64,000 nt of DNA from Corynebacterium liangguodongii. Lineage in GTDB: Bacteria; Actinomycetota; Actinomycetes; Mycobacteriales; Mycobacteriaceae. The position numbers and the translations under genes were made by a program. Positions 50,383 through 60,978 of this stretch are shown piece after piece. The notes below the pieces were generated by a model that searched no databases, was not told the DNA's origin, and worked only from the letters and a program-made list of their open reading frames with translations. Positions within the stretch are counted from its first letter, which is position 1; each line of letters begins with the position of its first letter. The DNA is taken from contig NZ_CP026948.1 in the NCBI RefSeq assembly GCF_003070865.1, forward strand, positions 1,240,001-1,304,000. The letters are read 5' to 3'.

Positions 50383-52041
50383 TTAGGCGGGCGGCTGATC
50401 CGCGGAATCCGGACGCAGCAGCCAGCGGTCCATGTTCCAACCGATCCCGGCCGGTCCCGTGTACAGCATAACGTTACCCAGGTTCCTATCCACGGCAAAC
50501 ACTCGCGGCTGCGCGGCGAGCGGAATGCTCGGCAGCTTCTCCCACAGCTCGGTTTCCTTCTTGCGCATCGCCTCGACATCCCGGGACTTCACACCCGGGA
50601 TGTTGTATTCGCTCGCCGGATCCACCGGGCGCAGCATCGCATCGATCGAGCCCTCGACGGCAACCTCCTCGCCCCATTCGCCGAGCTCCACCCGGCTTAG
50701 ATCGCGCAGCGTCTTGCCCTGCTCGGTGGCATCGACCACGGTGATACCGGCCGGCTCGCAGGAGACGCGGATCGACTCCACCATCGCGGCCATGCGTGGC
50801 GACGCATGCGCGTAGCCCACCCGTAGCTCGAGGCCCGCAGCCTGCTTCGCCCCCTCGATGTCCACCCCGAGGTGGGGCCCTGCGATGTCGTCGAAACGCG
50901 AGGCCAGCGGATCGTCGTGGGAGACAACGTGGGCGGCAAACGCGGAGACCTCGGCGCCCGAGTGCTTACTCGAGGCCGCGGCAACGGCACGGGGATCGAC
51001 GCACTTGGCCAGCGCTGCGCGGTTCTCCGGGTAGGACCACGGTCCGAAGGAGGCGAAGGTCAGCGAATCCGTCAACGCCCCCACCGCGGTGGTGACCTCG
51101 AGGGAGTTTCCTTCCGCGTTGACGTCGAGCCACCCCGGGTTCGGCTCGGCGAGCTCGGCGACGCGCAGGTTGCCGGTCGCGTTGAGCTGCGCGGAATCGG
51201 CGCTCGCGGGCCACACCACGATCTCCTTGGTCAACGGGGCCCCGCCGTAGTACTTCTCGTTGGCCACCAAGTGGACCTGCCCTGCCTCCCCGACCCCATC
51301 GATGACGTAGGGGCCGAAGGAGACCTGCAGCGCGGGGTCGAACTGGTCGAGGTTAAAACCGTCGTGCCAGACCTGGGCGATCGGCCGCAGCGCGGCCACG
51401 TCGCCCTCATCGAGCCCGGAGTACAGGTCGGCGTTGAGGCCCGCTACGTCCTTCGACAGCTTTGCCGCCACCGCGTGCGCTGGGAGCACCGTGCCGGCGG
51501 AGAACAGCTCGCGCCACCGCGCGCCGGCCCCCTCTTTGAACACCAAGTCGAAGGTCTTTGCGCCCGGCGTGCATTCGAGCTTCTCGACGTCGTCGAAAAG
51601 CGGCAAGTGCGATCCGAAGAGCTCGGGGTTTTTGCCGGCGGCGAACGTGAGCAGGAAATCCGTACACGTCACGGGCGCGCCGTCGGAGAAGACCGCACCC
51701 TCGGACAGCGTGTATTGCACGATCCGCTGCGCGGCGGGCAGCGCCTGGGCGGTCACGAGGTCCGTATTGGGGATCATCTGCCCGTTCGGGCCGGGCACGT
51801 AGACGCCCGGGTAGAGCCGCCCCGACCATGTCTGTGCGAACTGGGATGCGCCGATGTCGCTACCGGCGTTCGGCGTGGAAAGCGCGACCGGGACCTGGTA
51901 GCCAAACTCGTCAGCTTCCTCCTCGTCGGTCTTGCCCCCGTCGGGCCCCGCGCAGCCGGCGAGGAAACCGGCCACAAGGCCCGCGGCGAGGGCGCCGGCG
52001 GCAGCGCGCCTCGCCAGCGCGCGCACTCTCGCCCCCCTCAT
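50383..52041 (-). CDS. dciAE: Peptide-binding-like lipoprotein (DciAE, ABC solute-binding family 5)
   Basis: A 552-residue DppA/OppA-type extracellular binding protein. The signal peptide ends in the lipobox LAGC with Cys30 as lipid site. The fold then follows with [20 protein letters not shown] strands; the real stretch reads [13 protein letters not shown]. No permease or ATPase genes are adjacent, so it is an orphan at this conserved site between secF and apt. The ATG at 52041 overlaps the secF stop (ATGA) and is preferred; an in-frame ATG at 52059 is the alternative. Confidence 0.87.
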   Translation of the reverse strand: MRGARVRALARRAAAGALAAGLVAGFLAGCAGPDGGKTDEEEADEFGYQVPVALSTPNAGSDIGASQFAQTWSGRLYPGVYVPGPNGQMIPNTDLVTAQALPAAQRIVQYTLSEGAVFSDGAPVTCTDFLLTFAAGKNPELFGSHLPLFDDVEKLECTPGAKTFDLVFKEGAGARWRELFSAGTVLPAHAVAAKLSKDVAGLNADLYSGLDEGDVAALRPIAQVWHDGFNLDQFDPALQVSFGPYVIDGVGEAGQVHLVANEKYYGGAPLTKEIVVWPASADSAQLNATGNLRVAELAEPNPGWLDVNAEGNSLEVTTAVGALTDSLTFASFGPWSYPENRAALAKCVDPRAVAAASSKHSGAEVSAFAAHVVSHDDPLASRFDDIAGPHLGVDIEGAKQAAGLELRVGYAHASPRMAAMVESIRVSCEPAGITVVDATEQGKTLRDLSRVELGEWGEEVAVEGSIDAMLRPVDPASEYNIPGVKSRDVEAMRKKETELWEKLPSIPLAAQPRVFAVDRNLGNVMLYTGPAGIGWNMDRWLLRPDSADQPPA

Positions 52042-53207
52042 CGGGCGTTTGGGCGCCATGTCGCGCTCGCCGGCGCGGACTGGGTGGGCGCCGCGGGGGC
52101 GACGGCACCAACGGTGCGCTTGCCTGCGGCGGGTGCGTCGGCGTCGGCGTCGTCCTCCGCGACCGGCTCGCCCTCGCCCTCACGGAACCTGCGCACCTCC
52201 TCGTTGTGCGCCTTGTGCTTGGCCTGGCGGTTGACCAGGGTCACGAGGATTGGGGTCGCGAGGAAGAGCGAGGAGAAGATGCCCTCGATCACGCCGATGA
52301 GCTGGATGAGCGCGAGGTCACGCAGCGTGCCCACGCCCATCATCCACACCGCGACGACCATGAGCGCGATGATCGGCAGCGCGGAGATGACCGAGGTCGA
52401 AATCGAGCGCATGACCGTTTGGTTCACGGCCAGGTTCGCCTCCTCCGCGTACGTGGAGCGACGCGAATCGAGCACCCCCGCGGTGTTCTCGCGCACCTTG
52501 TCGAAGACAATGACGGTGTCGTAGATGGAAAACGTCAACACGGTGAGCAGGCCGATGATCATCGCGGGAGTGATCTCCAGGCCGAATAAAGCGTAGGTGC
52601 CGAGGATCAGCACGCCGTCGACAAGCAACGCCGCCATCGCCGCCACGGCCATCTCGCGCTCGAGGCGAAGGGCGACGTAGACCGCCGCGGCGAGCAGGAA
52701 CACGCCCATGGCCAAGAGCATGCGGTTGGTAATCGTCGAGCCCCAGGACTCGGAGACGGTCGAATCGCCGATCGCGTTGGGCGTCTCCTCCCCGGTGGCG
52801 TCGGCGGGGCGGTACGCATCGAAGATTGCCTGGCGCGCGTTGTCGATCTGGTCCTGGGTGAGGTGCTGGGAGTTGATCTCCAGGGTACGCGCATCGCCCG
52901 CGCCGACGATCTGGGTCAGCTCCGGGGTCACGCCGGTCGCTTCGACGAAGGTCTCCTCGACGTCCTCGGCGACGAGCTCTCCCGCCGGCATCGATAGCTT
53001 CGTGCCGCCCTCGAAGTCGATGCCGAGGTTGAACCCGCGCAGCAGCATCGCGGCGAGGGCGATGACGATGAGCCCGAGCGTGATGGAGTACCACAACTTT
53101 GAGCGCCCGATGAAGTCGATCGCGCCGTCGCCGCTGTAGAGCCGGTCGAAGCGGCCTCGCCGCTGCCCGGCCGGGCGCGAGCTGGCGGAAACAGTAGTGC
53201 TGCCCAT
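52038..53207 (-). CDS. secF: Protein-export membrane protein SecF
   Basis: SecF (389 residues) works with SecD to power late steps of Sec export using the proton gradient. Six membrane segments are expected. The outer loop lies between the first two, and the LTFSIYDTVIVFDKVREN signature follows in the second half. The C-terminal ~60 residues are polar and Ala/Asp-rich. It follows secD by 3 bases. Confidence 0.96.
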   Translation of the reverse strand: MGSTTVSASSRPAGQRRGRFDRLYSGDGAIDFIGRSKLWYSITLGLIVIALAAMLLRGFNLGIDFEGGTKLSMPAGELVAEDVEETFVEATGVTPELTQIVGAGDARTLEINSQHLTQDQIDNARQAIFDAYRPADATGEETPNAIGDSTVSESWGSTITNRMLLAMGVFLLAAAVYVALRLEREMAVAAMAALLVDGVLILGTYALFGLEITPAMIIGLLTVLTFSIYDTVIVFDKVRENTAGVLDSRRSTYAEEANLAVNQTVMRSISTSVISALPIIALMVVAVWMMGVGTLRDLALIQLIGVIEGIFSSLFLATPILVTLVNRQAKHKAHNEEVRRFREGEGEPVAEDDADADAPAAGKRTVGAVAPAAPTQSAPASATWRPNAR

Positions 53208-53210
53208 GTC

Positions 53211-55004
53211 TTACATCTCCTCGTTCGCGGTAGTGGTACCTGTCGTTGCCTGCGCCCGTTCGGCCTCGACGAGCCGGAAGATCTTGCCCATGCCGTTGAC
53301 GCCGCCGCGGGAGAAGAACCGCGTCCGCGAGGCGAGGATCATCAGCGGCGCCGTCACCGTGAAGGTGACCAAGAGGTCGACCACGGTGGTAAGGCCCATG
53401 GTAAACGCGAAGCCCTTGACATCACCGACGGCGAGGAAGTAGATCACCACCGCGCCGATGAGGGTGACGATGTTGCCCGTTACGATCGTCTCCTTTGCCC
53501 GATCCCAGCCCTGGGCGGTGGCGGAACGGAAGGTGCGGCCCTTGCGCAGCTCGTCCTTGATGCGCTCGTAGATCACGACGAAGGAGTCGGCGGTGGTGCC
53601 GATACCGATGATGAGGCCGGCGACGCCGGAGAGGTCGAGGGAGTAGCCGATCCAGCGGCCGAGCAACACCAGCACGCCGTAGACGACCAGGCCGGCGACG
53701 GCGAGGGTGGCCAGCGAGATAAGACCGAAGAGGCGGTAGTAGGCGAAGACGAACACGGCGACGAGGCCGAGGCCGACCAGGCCGGCGATCAGCCCCGCCT
53801 TGAGCGAGGCGGCGCCGAGCGAGGGTGGGACGGTCGTAGCGGTGCCGCCGGGCTCGCCATCTTCCCCGGCAAACGAGAGCGGCAGCGCCCCGTAGCGCAG
53901 GTTGTTCGCCAGCGCCGTGGCCTCTTCCTGGGTAAATTGCCCGGTGATCGAGGTCGCGCTGCCCACCGGGGTCGCGCCTTGGATCACGGGTGCGGAGATG
54001 ACCTGCGAATCGAGCGTGATGGCAACCTGCTGGCCGATCATCTGCGACGTCAGGCCCGCCCATGCCTGGGAACCGTTGACGTCGCCGGCCTGGCTAAAGG
54101 CGAAGCTGATCTCCATCTGCCCGGACTGCGGGTTGTAGCCGCCGGTGATCGGGCGGGCGGTATCGATCTCGTTACCCGTCAGGCGGGGCCCCGCCTGGTC
54201 CCCGTTCTCATCGAGTAAGGGGGCTGCGCCGAGGAGCAGGGGTTGCTTCGTCGTCGAGTCGCAGGCGACGAGCGTGGCGGCGAGGTCGTCGGAGCCGGCG
54301 AGCGGGTCGCTCTCCTGCGCTCCGCAGGCCAGGCTCATCAGCGCCAGCGAGGCGAACTGCTGGGTGGGATCGTCGGATTGGCGGGTCTCGCGCAGCATCT
54401 CGGTGGTGGCCTGCCTGCGCTCCTTCGCTTCCACCGGGCCCTGCGGCTCGGAGAGGGGCGCGGTGCTGACCTTGAGCTCGCCCGCGGCGTCGCCAAGCTG
54501 CTTGGCAATCTCGTCGAGCGTGCTTTGGGCCTGCTCCGCCGGGATGACGGAGTATTCCACCCAGCGGTCGGCGGTGTTTTTGAGCGCCTCGCCCACGGCT
54601 GCGGGATCGGGCATAGGGCTGCTCGCTACCGGACGGAAGGCGAGCTGCGAGGTCTGCCCGATCTCGCGTACTGACGACGTGTCGTCCCCCGCCGCGGTGA
54701 TGACGAGCGTGTTGCCGTCGACGACCACGCTGGCGCCGGTAACGCCCATGCCGTTGACGCGGCTTTCGATGATGTTGCGGGCGTCTTCAAGCTGCTCCCG
54801 GGTCGGCTCCTCTCCCTGCGGGACGAGGGTGACTCGGGTGCCCCCCTGCAGGTCGATGCCGAGCTTCGGTATGGCCGCGCGGTTACCGGTGAAGAAGACG
54901 AGTGCGTAGACCGCGACGATGGCGAGCAGAAAGAGCGCTAGCGCGCGGGCCGGCCACGCTCTTTTCGCCCGCGCCTGTGCGGTGCGCCGTGTGTGTGCGG
55001 ACAC
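53211..55004 (-). CDS. secD: Protein-export membrane protein SecD
   Basis: A 597-residue SecDF partner. It has an N-terminal membrane segment, KLGIDLQGGTRVTL near residues 48-61, a large outer P1 domain, and a C-terminal bundle with GTTADSFVVIYERIKDELRKG. The P1 region contains a lineage-typical insertion with several Gln and Ser stretches. It is part of yajC-secD-secF. Confidence 0.96.
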   Translation of the reverse strand: MSAHTRRTAQARAKRAWPARALALFLLAIVAVYALVFFTGNRAAIPKLGIDLQGGTRVTLVPQGEEPTREQLEDARNIIESRVNGMGVTGASVVVDGNTLVITAAGDDTSSVREIGQTSQLAFRPVASSPMPDPAAVGEALKNTADRWVEYSVIPAEQAQSTLDEIAKQLGDAAGELKVSTAPLSEPQGPVEAKERRQATTEMLRETRQSDDPTQQFASLALMSLACGAQESDPLAGSDDLAATLVACDSTTKQPLLLGAAPLLDENGDQAGPRLTGNEIDTARPITGGYNPQSGQMEISFAFSQAGDVNGSQAWAGLTSQMIGQQVAITLDSQVISAPVIQGATPVGSATSITGQFTQEEATALANNLRYGALPLSFAGEDGEPGGTATTVPPSLGAASLKAGLIAGLVGLGLVAVFVFAYYRLFGLISLATLAVAGLVVYGVLVLLGRWIGYSLDLSGVAGLIIGIGTTADSFVVIYERIKDELRKGRTFRSATAQGWDRAKETIVTGNIVTLIGAVVIYFLAVGDVKGFAFTMGLTTVVDLLVTFTVTAPLMILASRTRFFSRGGVNGMGKIFRLVEAERAQATTGTTTANEEM

Positions 55005-55038
55005 TATCTGGTTTCTCCTGGTGTCGAAGTGGTGCTGA

Positions 55039-55314
55039 TCATGCTACGTCATGGGGAGCAGGCTCGTTGCGCCGCACGATCACGGCGCGCTCGATCCTCA
55101 CCACGGTGCCGGGGGCGATCTCTGCAGCGAGTGTCTCGCCGTCGGCGGAGACGATCGTCGCGTGGATGCCCGAGGCGGTCACGACCGAATCGCCCGGGGC
55201 CAGGGAGGCCTGCAATGCGCTGATCTCCGCCTGCCGCTTGCGCTGGCTGCGCATCATCAAGATGGTCGGCAGCATGAAGACGGCGAGCACGATGATGAGA
55301 AAAAAGAACTCCAT
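55039..55314 (-). CDS. yajC: Preprotein translocase subunit YajC
   Basis: A 91-residue protein with one N-terminal membrane helix (about 3-20), followed by the SQRKRQAEISALQASL linker and a small sheet domain with LAPGDSVVTASGIHA. YajC associates with SecDF. It lies 34 bases upstream of secD. Confidence 0.93.
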   Translation of the reverse strand: MEFFFLIIVLAVFMLPTILMMRSQRKRQAEISALQASLAPGDSVVTASGIHATIVSADGETLAAEIAPGTVVRIERAVIVRRNEPAPHDVA

Positions 55315-55349
55315 GGGGCGTCATTGTCGCACACCGGCAGGCGCGGGTC

Positions 55350-56426
55350 CTACAGGAGGTTCAGCTGCCCGGGCGCCTCGGGCGGCGGGGCGATGCCGAG
55401 GTGGTGCCAGGCCGCGGCGGTGGCGACGCGGCCGCGGCCGGTGCGGGCCATCAAACCCGCGCGCACGAGGTAGGGCTCGCAGACCTCCTCGACCGTGGCG
55501 GGTTCCTCCCCGACCGCCACCGCGAGGGTGTTGAGGCCGACCGGGCCGCCCCCGTGGCCGCGGATGAGCGAGTCGAGCACCGCCCGGTCGAGCCGGTCGA
55601 GCCCGAGCTCGTCGACGTCGAAGACCTCGAGGGCGGCGCGGGAGGCGCTCACGTCGACGCGGCCGTCGCCGTGGACGTCCGCCCAGTCCCGCACGCGGCG
55701 CAGCAGGCGGTTGGCAATGCGCGGGGTTCCGCGGGAGCGCGAGGCGATCTCCACGGCCGCCTCGGCGTCGATGTCGACCCCGAGGATGTCGGCCGCGCGG
55801 GTGACCACGCTGGTCAGGTCGTCGACGTCGTAGAACTCCATCTGGGCGGTAAACCCGAACCTGTCGCGCAGCGGGCCGGTGAGCATGCCGGCCCGCGTCG
55901 TCGCGCCGACGAGGGTAAAGGGCGGGATCTCCAGCGGGATCGAGGTTGCCCCCGGGCCCTTGCCCACGATGACGTCGATACGAAAATCCTCCATCGCCAT
56001 GTAGAGCATCTCCTCGGCGGGCCGCGCGATGCGGTGGATCTCGTCGATGAAGAGCACGTCGCCCTCCATGAGGTTGGAGAGCATCGCGGCGAGGTCCCCC
56101 GCGCGCTCGAGCGCCGGGCCCGAGGTCATGCGCAGCGAGGTACCAAGTTCCTGGGCGATGATCATGGCCATCGTCGTCTTGCCCAGCCCGGGCGGCCCGG
56201 AGAGCAAGATGTGGTCCGGGGTGACCGCGCGGCGGCGCGCCCCGGCGAGGACGAGCCCGAGCTGCTGGCGCACCTTCGGCTGGCCGATGAATTCGCCGAG
56301 GGATTTCGGGCGCAGCGACTTTTCCACGTCGCGCTCCTCCGCCAGCTCCGTGGCGTTGACCACGGAATCGGCCGGGCGCGCGGCCGCGGCGGGCAATGTG
56401 AACTCGGTTTTCTCCACATCGGACAT
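55350..56426 (-). CDS. ruvB: Holliday junction branch migration ATPase RuvB
   Basis: The motor of the RuvABC resolvasome (358 residues): Walker [10 protein letters not shown] at 77-85, Walker [10 protein letters not shown], sensor ATTRAG and the C-terminal winged helix. The ATG at 56426 after AGGG gives family length; the frame is open 27 bases further. It lies 36 bases after ruvA. Confidence 0.97.
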   Translation of the reverse strand: MSDVEKTEFTLPAAAARPADSVVNATELAEERDVEKSLRPKSLGEFIGQPKVRQQLGLVLAGARRRAVTPDHILLSGPPGLGKTTMAMIIAQELGTSLRMTSGPALERAGDLAAMLSNLMEGDVLFIDEIHRIARPAEEMLYMAMEDFRIDVIVGKGPGATSIPLEIPPFTLVGATTRAGMLTGPLRDRFGFTAQMEFYDVDDLTSVVTRAADILGVDIDAEAAVEIASRSRGTPRIANRLLRRVRDWADVHGDGRVDVSASRAALEVFDVDELGLDRLDRAVLDSLIRGHGGGPVGLNTLAVAVGEEPATVEEVCEPYLVRAGLMARTGRGRVATAAAWHHLGIAPPPEAPGQLNLL

Positions 56427-56462
56427 ACGTTCTACCCTACCTTGCGGTGCCACGCGGGCCTG

Positions 56463-57083
56463 CTAAGAACTCAGCTCGCTCAAGGCCGCGCGCAAGAGCT
56501 CGGATGAGGTTGCGGCGGGCATGCTCTGACCAAGCTTATCGACGACCGGCCGCGCCGCTTTATCGCTAAACCCTAGCCCGACCAGGGCCTCGATGACCTG
56601 CTCCGCGGCCGCGGAGTCCGTTGCCCCCACCGCGGCCTCCCGGCCTGGGGCGGCCCCGGCGGGCGGGGAATAGAGCCCGTCGACTTTGTCCTTCAGCTCG
56701 AGCGCCATGCGCTCTGCCATCTTCTTACCCACCCCCGGGATGGTCTGGATCGACTTGATCGCCTTCGCGTCGCCGGCGCCGATGAGCTCGGCGAGCTCGG
56801 CGGGGTCGAACACGCTTAGGCACGCCAGGGCGAGCTTCGGGCCGAGCCCAGAGACGGTTTGCAGGGTATGGAACATCGTGCGCGCGGCCTCGTCGGCAAA
56901 CCCGTAGAGCGTCACTCCGTCGTCCTTGACCACCATGGAGGTGAGCACCCGGGTGGTCTCCCCTTTCGTGAGCCGCGCCAGCGTGGGCGGGCCCGCAAGG
57001 AAGCGGTATCCCACCCCGGCGCACTCGATGACGCCGTGATCGAGGCCCAAGGAGATGACCTCGCCGCGTAGCGAATCAATCAT
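56463..57083 (-). CDS. ruvA: Holliday junction DNA-binding subunit RuvA
   Basis: RuvA (206 residues) tetramerises on four-way junctions and recruits RuvB. It has the OB-fold domain with [13 protein letters not shown], tandem helix-hairpin-helix motifs ([14 protein letters not shown] and [13 protein letters not shown]) and the C-terminal RuvB-binding helices. The ATG at 57083 overlaps ruvC by 8 bases; the longer frame to 57167 is rejected. Confidence 0.97.
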   Translation of the reverse strand: MIDSLRGEVISLGLDHGVIECAGVGYRFLAGPPTLARLTKGETTRVLTSMVVKDDGVTLYGFADEAARTMFHTLQTVSGLGPKLALACLSVFDPAELAELIGAGDAKAIKSIQTIPGVGKKMAERMALELKDKVDGLYSPPAGAAPGREAAVGATDSAAAEQVIEALVGLGFSDKAARPVVDKLGQSMPAATSSELLRAALSELSS

Positions 57084-57615
57084 GGGCAGCGGGCCTTCCT
57101 GCCGCGGCGAGACCGCGGGCGATGAGCGGTGCGCGCCAGCAGTGGCACACGGCGATGGCGAGCGCATCGGCGGCGTCGGCGGGCTTCGGCGGCTCCCCGA
57201 GACCGAGGATGCGCGTGATCATAGAAGTCATTTGTTTCTTGTCCGCGCGGCCGTTTCCCGAGATCGCCTTTTTGACCTCGGAGGGGGTGTACATGTGCAC
57301 CGGGATGCCGCGCTGCGCCCCGGCGAGGATGAGCACGCCCACGGCGTGGGCTGTGTGCATGACGGTAGAGACGTTGCCGCGCTCGAAGATGCGCTCCATG
57401 GCGATGACGTCGGGCGCGTAGTCGTCCAGCCACTCGTTCACCGCCGCCGAGAGGCGCACGAGGCGCTCCGGCAGCTCGGCGGAGGCGGGCGTGCGCACCA
57501 CGCCGACGGCGACGGGGATGACCTGGCGGCCGCGTCCCGCCTGGACGACGGAGAGCCCGCACCGGGTCAAGCCCGGGTCGATGCCCATGACGCGCAGGCC
57601 CTCGAGGTTGATCAT
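57076..57615 (-). CDS. ruvC: Holliday junction endonuclease RuvC
   Basis: A 179-residue resolvase with the four catalytic acids visible: Asp13 (GIDPGL), Glu73 (MERIF), Asp146 and Asp149 (DAADALA). Its ATG overlaps the yebC stop by one base (TAATG), so yebC-ruvC-ruvA-ruvB form one unit. Confidence 0.97.
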   Translation of the reverse strand: MINLEGLRVMGIDPGLTRCGLSVVQAGRGRQVIPVAVGVVRTPASAELPERLVRLSAAVNEWLDDYAPDVIAMERIFERGNVSTVMHTAHAVGVLILAGAQRGIPVHMYTPSEVKKAISGNGRADKKQMTSMITRILGLGEPPKPADAADALAIAVCHCWRAPLIARGLAAAGRPAAHD

Positions 57616-58367
57616 TAGTCCTCGAGCTGGGCCGCGACCTCGTCGCTCATGGTCATGTTGGTGTAGACGTTTTGGACGTCGTCGGAGTCTTCGAGGGCGT
57701 CGACAAGCCGGATCATCTTCTTCGCGCCGTCCGCGTCGAGGTCGACCTCGACGGAGGCGCGGAAGTCCTGCTCGGCGTCCTCGACCTCAATGCCGCCCGC
57801 CTCGGCGGCCTCGCGCACGGCACGCAGGTCGGTGGGGGCGCAAATGACCTCGAAGAACTCGCCGAGGTCGCGCACCTCCTCAGCGCCGGCGTCGAGCACA
57901 GCGAGGAGCAGGTCGTCCTCGGTGAGCTCGCCCTTGGGCACGGTGACCACGCCGGTGCGGGTGAACATGTAGCCCACCGAGCCGGTTTCGCCCAGGTTGC
58001 CGCCGTTTTTCGTCATCGCGGTGCGCACCTCGGTGGCGGCGCGGTTGCGGTTATCGGTGAGGCATTCGATCATCACCGCGACGCCGCCCGGGCCGTAGCC
58101 TTCGTAGACGATGGATTCCCAGTTCGCGCCGCCGGCCTCTTCACCGGACCCGCGCTTGCGGGCGCGCTCGATGTTGTCCTTGGGCACGGAGGCCTTGGTA
58201 GCCTTGCGGATCATGTCGTCGAGGGTGGGGTTGCCCGCCGGGTCGCCGCCGCCGGTGCGCGCGGCGACCTCGATGTCCTTGATCAGCTTCGCCCACTGCT
58301 TCGACCGCTTCGCATCGTTGGCGGCCTTCTTGTGCTTCGTGGTCGCCCACTTTGAGTGGCCAGACAT
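57615..58367 (-). CDS. yebC: YebC/PmpR family protein
   Basis: A 250-residue three-domain protein of the TACO1/YebC type. It starts [18 protein letters not shown] and contains [19 protein letters not shown] and the acidic C-terminal domain. Recent work links the family to translation of proline-rich motifs; older annotations call it a transcription regulator. It heads the ruv unit. Confidence 0.95.
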   Translation of the reverse strand: MSGHSKWATTKHKKAANDAKRSKQWAKLIKDIEVAARTGGGDPAGNPTLDDMIRKATKASVPKDNIERARKRGSGEEAGGANWESIVYEGYGPGGVAVMIECLTDNRNRAATEVRTAMTKNGGNLGETGSVGYMFTRTGVVTVPKGELTEDDLLLAVLDAGAEEVRDLGEFFEVICAPTDLRAVREAAEAGGIEVEDAEQDFRASVEVDLDADGAKKMIRLVDALEDSDDVQNVYTNMTMSDEVAAQLED

Positions 58368-58446
58368 GATCCACTCCCCTTTCCGCGTCTCGTCTCATAC
58401 CTACCCCGCCTCGAGTAACTCCGGGGAGGCCTTAAGCTACCGGACG

Positions 58447-58452
58447 ATTATA
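58447..58452 (-). promoter_or_regulatory. -10 box of yebC-ruvCAB
   Basis: A perfect TATAAT on the minus strand lies 80 bases before the yebC ATG, in the 115-base gap after tesB. The -35 region is not conserved. Confidence 0.5.
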
Positions 58453-58482
58453 CGCAACGGCTGCGCGCGGGTCGGGCGCGGC

Positions 58483-59355
58483 TTAGGACTTTGCACCGTC
58501 GCCCGGCCCCGGGAGCGGCTTCGCCCCCTCGCGCAGCTCGCGCGTGAGCCCCTCTTGAACGGTGACGGCGACGAGATGTCCCTCGCGGTCATAGATCTTG
58601 CCCTGGGTCAGGGCCCGACCTGCGTGGGCGGACGGGGTGGCCTGGTCGTAGAGCAGCCACTCGTCAGCACGGAAGGGCCGCAAGAACCACATCGCGTGGT
58701 CGAGCGAGGCCATCTGGACCTTCTTTCCCGGGTGCGGGACCATGGCGGTAAACAACAGCGTCATATCCGACATGTACGCCAAGGTGCAGATGTGGAAGGT
58801 CTGGTCCTCGGGAAGGTGGTTCTTCGAGCGGAACCACACGAGCTGGTTGCCCGAGGAGCGCTCGTCGGCGTCGAACTTGTCGTGCGGCACGACGCGGATG
58901 TCCCACTCTGCCCAGTCCTCGATGAGGCCGCGCAGCGCCTCCGGGGCCTCGTCGTTGGTGCAGGTGAAATCGTCGGGGCCGGGCACATTCCGCATTGTAT
59001 CGCTGTGCTCGATGCCCTTGTTTCCCACGACGTGGAAGCTCGCCTGCATGGAGAAGATGACCTCCCCCTCCTGGATCGCCTCCACCTTGCGGGTGGCAAA
59101 GCTGCGGCCGTCGCGCACGCGCGAGACCATGTAGATGGTCTCGGAGTCCGCGTTGCCTGCGCGCAAAAAGTAGCCGTGCAGAGAGTGCACCCGCTTCGAC
59201 TCATCTACCGTGCGTGTGGCGGCCACGAGCGCCTGCCCGGCGACGTGTCCACCGAAGGTGCGGACGAACACCTGCGAATCCATCCCGCGCCCGCGGAATA
59301 TGTCTTTGTCGATGCGCTCGAGCTCAAGAACTGCCTGAATACTTGGTGTTGTCAT
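58483..59355 (-). CDS. tesB: Acyl-CoA thioesterase II (TesB)
   Basis: A 290-residue double hot-dog thioesterase hydrolysing acyl-CoA. GHVAGQALVAATRTV near residue 31, LHGYFLRAGN and, in the second half, HAMWFLRPFRADEWLLYDQ and GRALTQGKIYDREGHLVA match TesB. It lies 28 bases after the PIM operon's last gene, on the same strand. Confidence 0.93.
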   Translation of the reverse strand: MTTPSIQAVLELERIDKDIFRGRGMDSQVFVRTFGGHVAGQALVAATRTVDESKRVHSLHGYFLRAGNADSETIYMVSRVRDGRSFATRKVEAIQEGEVIFSMQASFHVVGNKGIEHSDTMRNVPGPDDFTCTNDEAPEALRGLIEDWAEWDIRVVPHDKFDADERSSGNQLVWFRSKNHLPEDQTFHICTLAYMSDMTLLFTAMVPHPGKKVQMASLDHAMWFLRPFRADEWLLYDQATPSAHAGRALTQGKIYDREGHLVAVTVQEGLTRELREGAKPLPGPGDGAKS

Positions 59356-59383
59356 GAAACTCGATTCTACAGCGGTGGGGTTG

Positions 59384-59875
59384 TCACGTCGGCAGGTGAA
59401 GGGAGCTCACGTGGGCGTAATCCGGCAGCGCCGCGGTGCCGCCGAGGCGCAGCGCACGCACGGGGGCGAGCAGGCGGATCGCGCGCGTCTCTCGCACCGC
59501 GTCGTTGTAGAAGCGCAGCGCGAGCATGACGCGGACATCGGCCTCGGCGAGCGCCTCGCGCGCCGCATCGGCGCGGGCATCCTTATCGACGCCCCCATCT
59601 ACCGCCCCGCGCAGCGCGTCCTCCGCCTCGAGCCGGGTGGCGATGTCCCTGGCGGTGAGCCTGATTTCCTCCGTCGCCCTCGCCCGCGAAGCGAGGGAGG
59701 GTAGCGTGGCCGCGATGACGGCGCAGCGCCGATCCAGCGCCGCCTGCAGCGCCTCCCTGCTGCGGTCGAGGCGGATGTGGAGCCGGTCGAGGCGGTGCGC
59801 GGTGAGGTACGCCCACAGGCACAGCGCGATAACGGCGGCGCAGGCGGCACCGACTATCCAGGCCACCGCGCTCAC
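59384..59875 (-). CDS. Membrane-anchored conserved protein of the pimA operon (weakly LemA-like)
   Basis: A 163-residue protein. One N-terminal membrane helix (about 4-24) is followed by long amphipathic helices (HRLDRLHIRLDRSREALQAAL, then ALRFYNDAVRETRAIRLL), a pattern reminiscent of LemA. The GTG at 59875 overlaps the pimA stop (GTGA). Function unknown. Its position suggests a role at the membrane beside PIM synthesis; this is inference. Confidence 0.65.
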   Translation of the reverse strand: MSAVAWIVGAACAAVIALCLWAYLTAHRLDRLHIRLDRSREALQAALDRRCAVIAATLPSLASRARATEEIRLTARDIATRLEAEDALRGAVDGGVDKDARADAAREALAEADVRVMLALRFYNDAVRETRAIRLLAPVRALRLGGTAALPDYAHVSSLHLPT

Positions 59876-60975
59876 CTGCTCACCCGTACCTTCTCGCCCG
59901 AGCCGGAGACGGTGTCGTAGACCGCGAGGATCTGGGCGGCCACGCTCGACCAGTCGTAGCGCCCCGCGCGCTGCTCGGCGGCGATGATGAGGCGGTTGCG
60001 GTAGGAGGGGGCGTCGATAAGCAGGCGCAGCGTTGCGGCGAGCGCGCTCGCGTCGCCCACGGGAAAGAGCAGGCCCGCGGGCTCGGGGCCGTCGGCGCCG
60101 CACACGTCGGCGAAGGCCTCGATGTCGCTGGCGACCACGGCGCAGCCGGCCGCCATGGCCTCGACGAGGACGATGCCGAAGGACTCCCCCTTCGTGTTGG
60201 GCGCGACGTAGATGTCCGCACGGCCGAGGATCTCCGCCTTCGTGGCGTCGTCAACCCGCCCGACGAACTCCACCCCGGCGGGGGCGGCCCTCCCGCCGCG
60301 GCCCCCGCCGATGACGGTGACGCGCGCGGGCCGGCCCAGCTGCGCAACCGCGGCGAGGAAGACGTCTAAGCCCTTGCGCGGCTCGTCGAGACGGCCGAGG
60401 AAGCAGATCTCCACCTCGCCGGTGTCGTTGCGCGGGCTGCGGGCACGACGGAACTCCTGCGTGTCCACCCCGTTGGGGATCAACACCGGGTCCGCTCCGA
60501 CCTGCTCTACCTGCCAACGCCTGGCGGTCTCGCTGACCGCGATGCCGCCGCGGATCTTCTCCAGCCCGACCCGCAGGGCCGGCAGCGCCGCGCGCAGTAC
60601 CCACGAGGAGGCGGCCGAGGCGTGGTAGGTGGCCACGATCGGCCCGGTGGCCACGGCGAGCGCGGCGAGCGAGTAGCTCGGCGAGTTCGGCTCGTGGACG
60701 TGGAGCACGTCGAAGTCACCGCTAGCGATGAAATTCCTGGTCACCCGCATAACCCGCGGGCCGAAGGCGAGTCGGGCCACCGAGCCGTTGTAGGGAATGG
60801 GGATGGCGCGCCCGCCGCGGGTGACGTAGTCCGGCACCGCGGCCGCCTCCGTCGCCGGGCCCAGCACGCGCACCTCGTGGCCCTGGCTGCGCAACACCCG
60901 GGCAAGGTCAAGGACGTGGGCTTGAACTCCCCCGGGTTCGTCGAAGGAGTACGGGCACACCATGCCGATCCGCAT
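59872..60975 (-). CDS. pimA: Phosphatidylinositol alpha-mannosyltransferase PimA
   Basis: A GT4 glycosyltransferase (367 residues) transferring the first mannose from GDP-Man to PI on the inner face of the membrane. The N-terminal GMVCPYSFDEPGGVQAHV segment, HVHEPNSPSYS and the C-terminal donor site with the EX7E motif in ESFGIVLVEAMAAG are typical. It follows patA by 3 bases. Confidence 0.94.
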   Translation of the reverse strand: MRIGMVCPYSFDEPGGVQAHVLDLARVLRSQGHEVRVLGPATEAAAVPDYVTRGGRAIPIPYNGSVARLAFGPRVMRVTRNFIASGDFDVLHVHEPNSPSYSLAALAVATGPIVATYHASAASSWVLRAALPALRVGLEKIRGGIAVSETARRWQVEQVGADPVLIPNGVDTQEFRRARSPRNDTGEVEICFLGRLDEPRKGLDVFLAAVAQLGRPARVTVIGGGRGGRAAPAGVEFVGRVDDATKAEILGRADIYVAPNTKGESFGIVLVEAMAAGCAVVASDIEAFADVCGADGPEPAGLLFPVGDASALAATLRLLIDAPSYRNRLIIAAEQRAGRYDWSSVAAQILAVYDTVSGSGEKVRVSR

Positions 60976-60978
60976 GAG

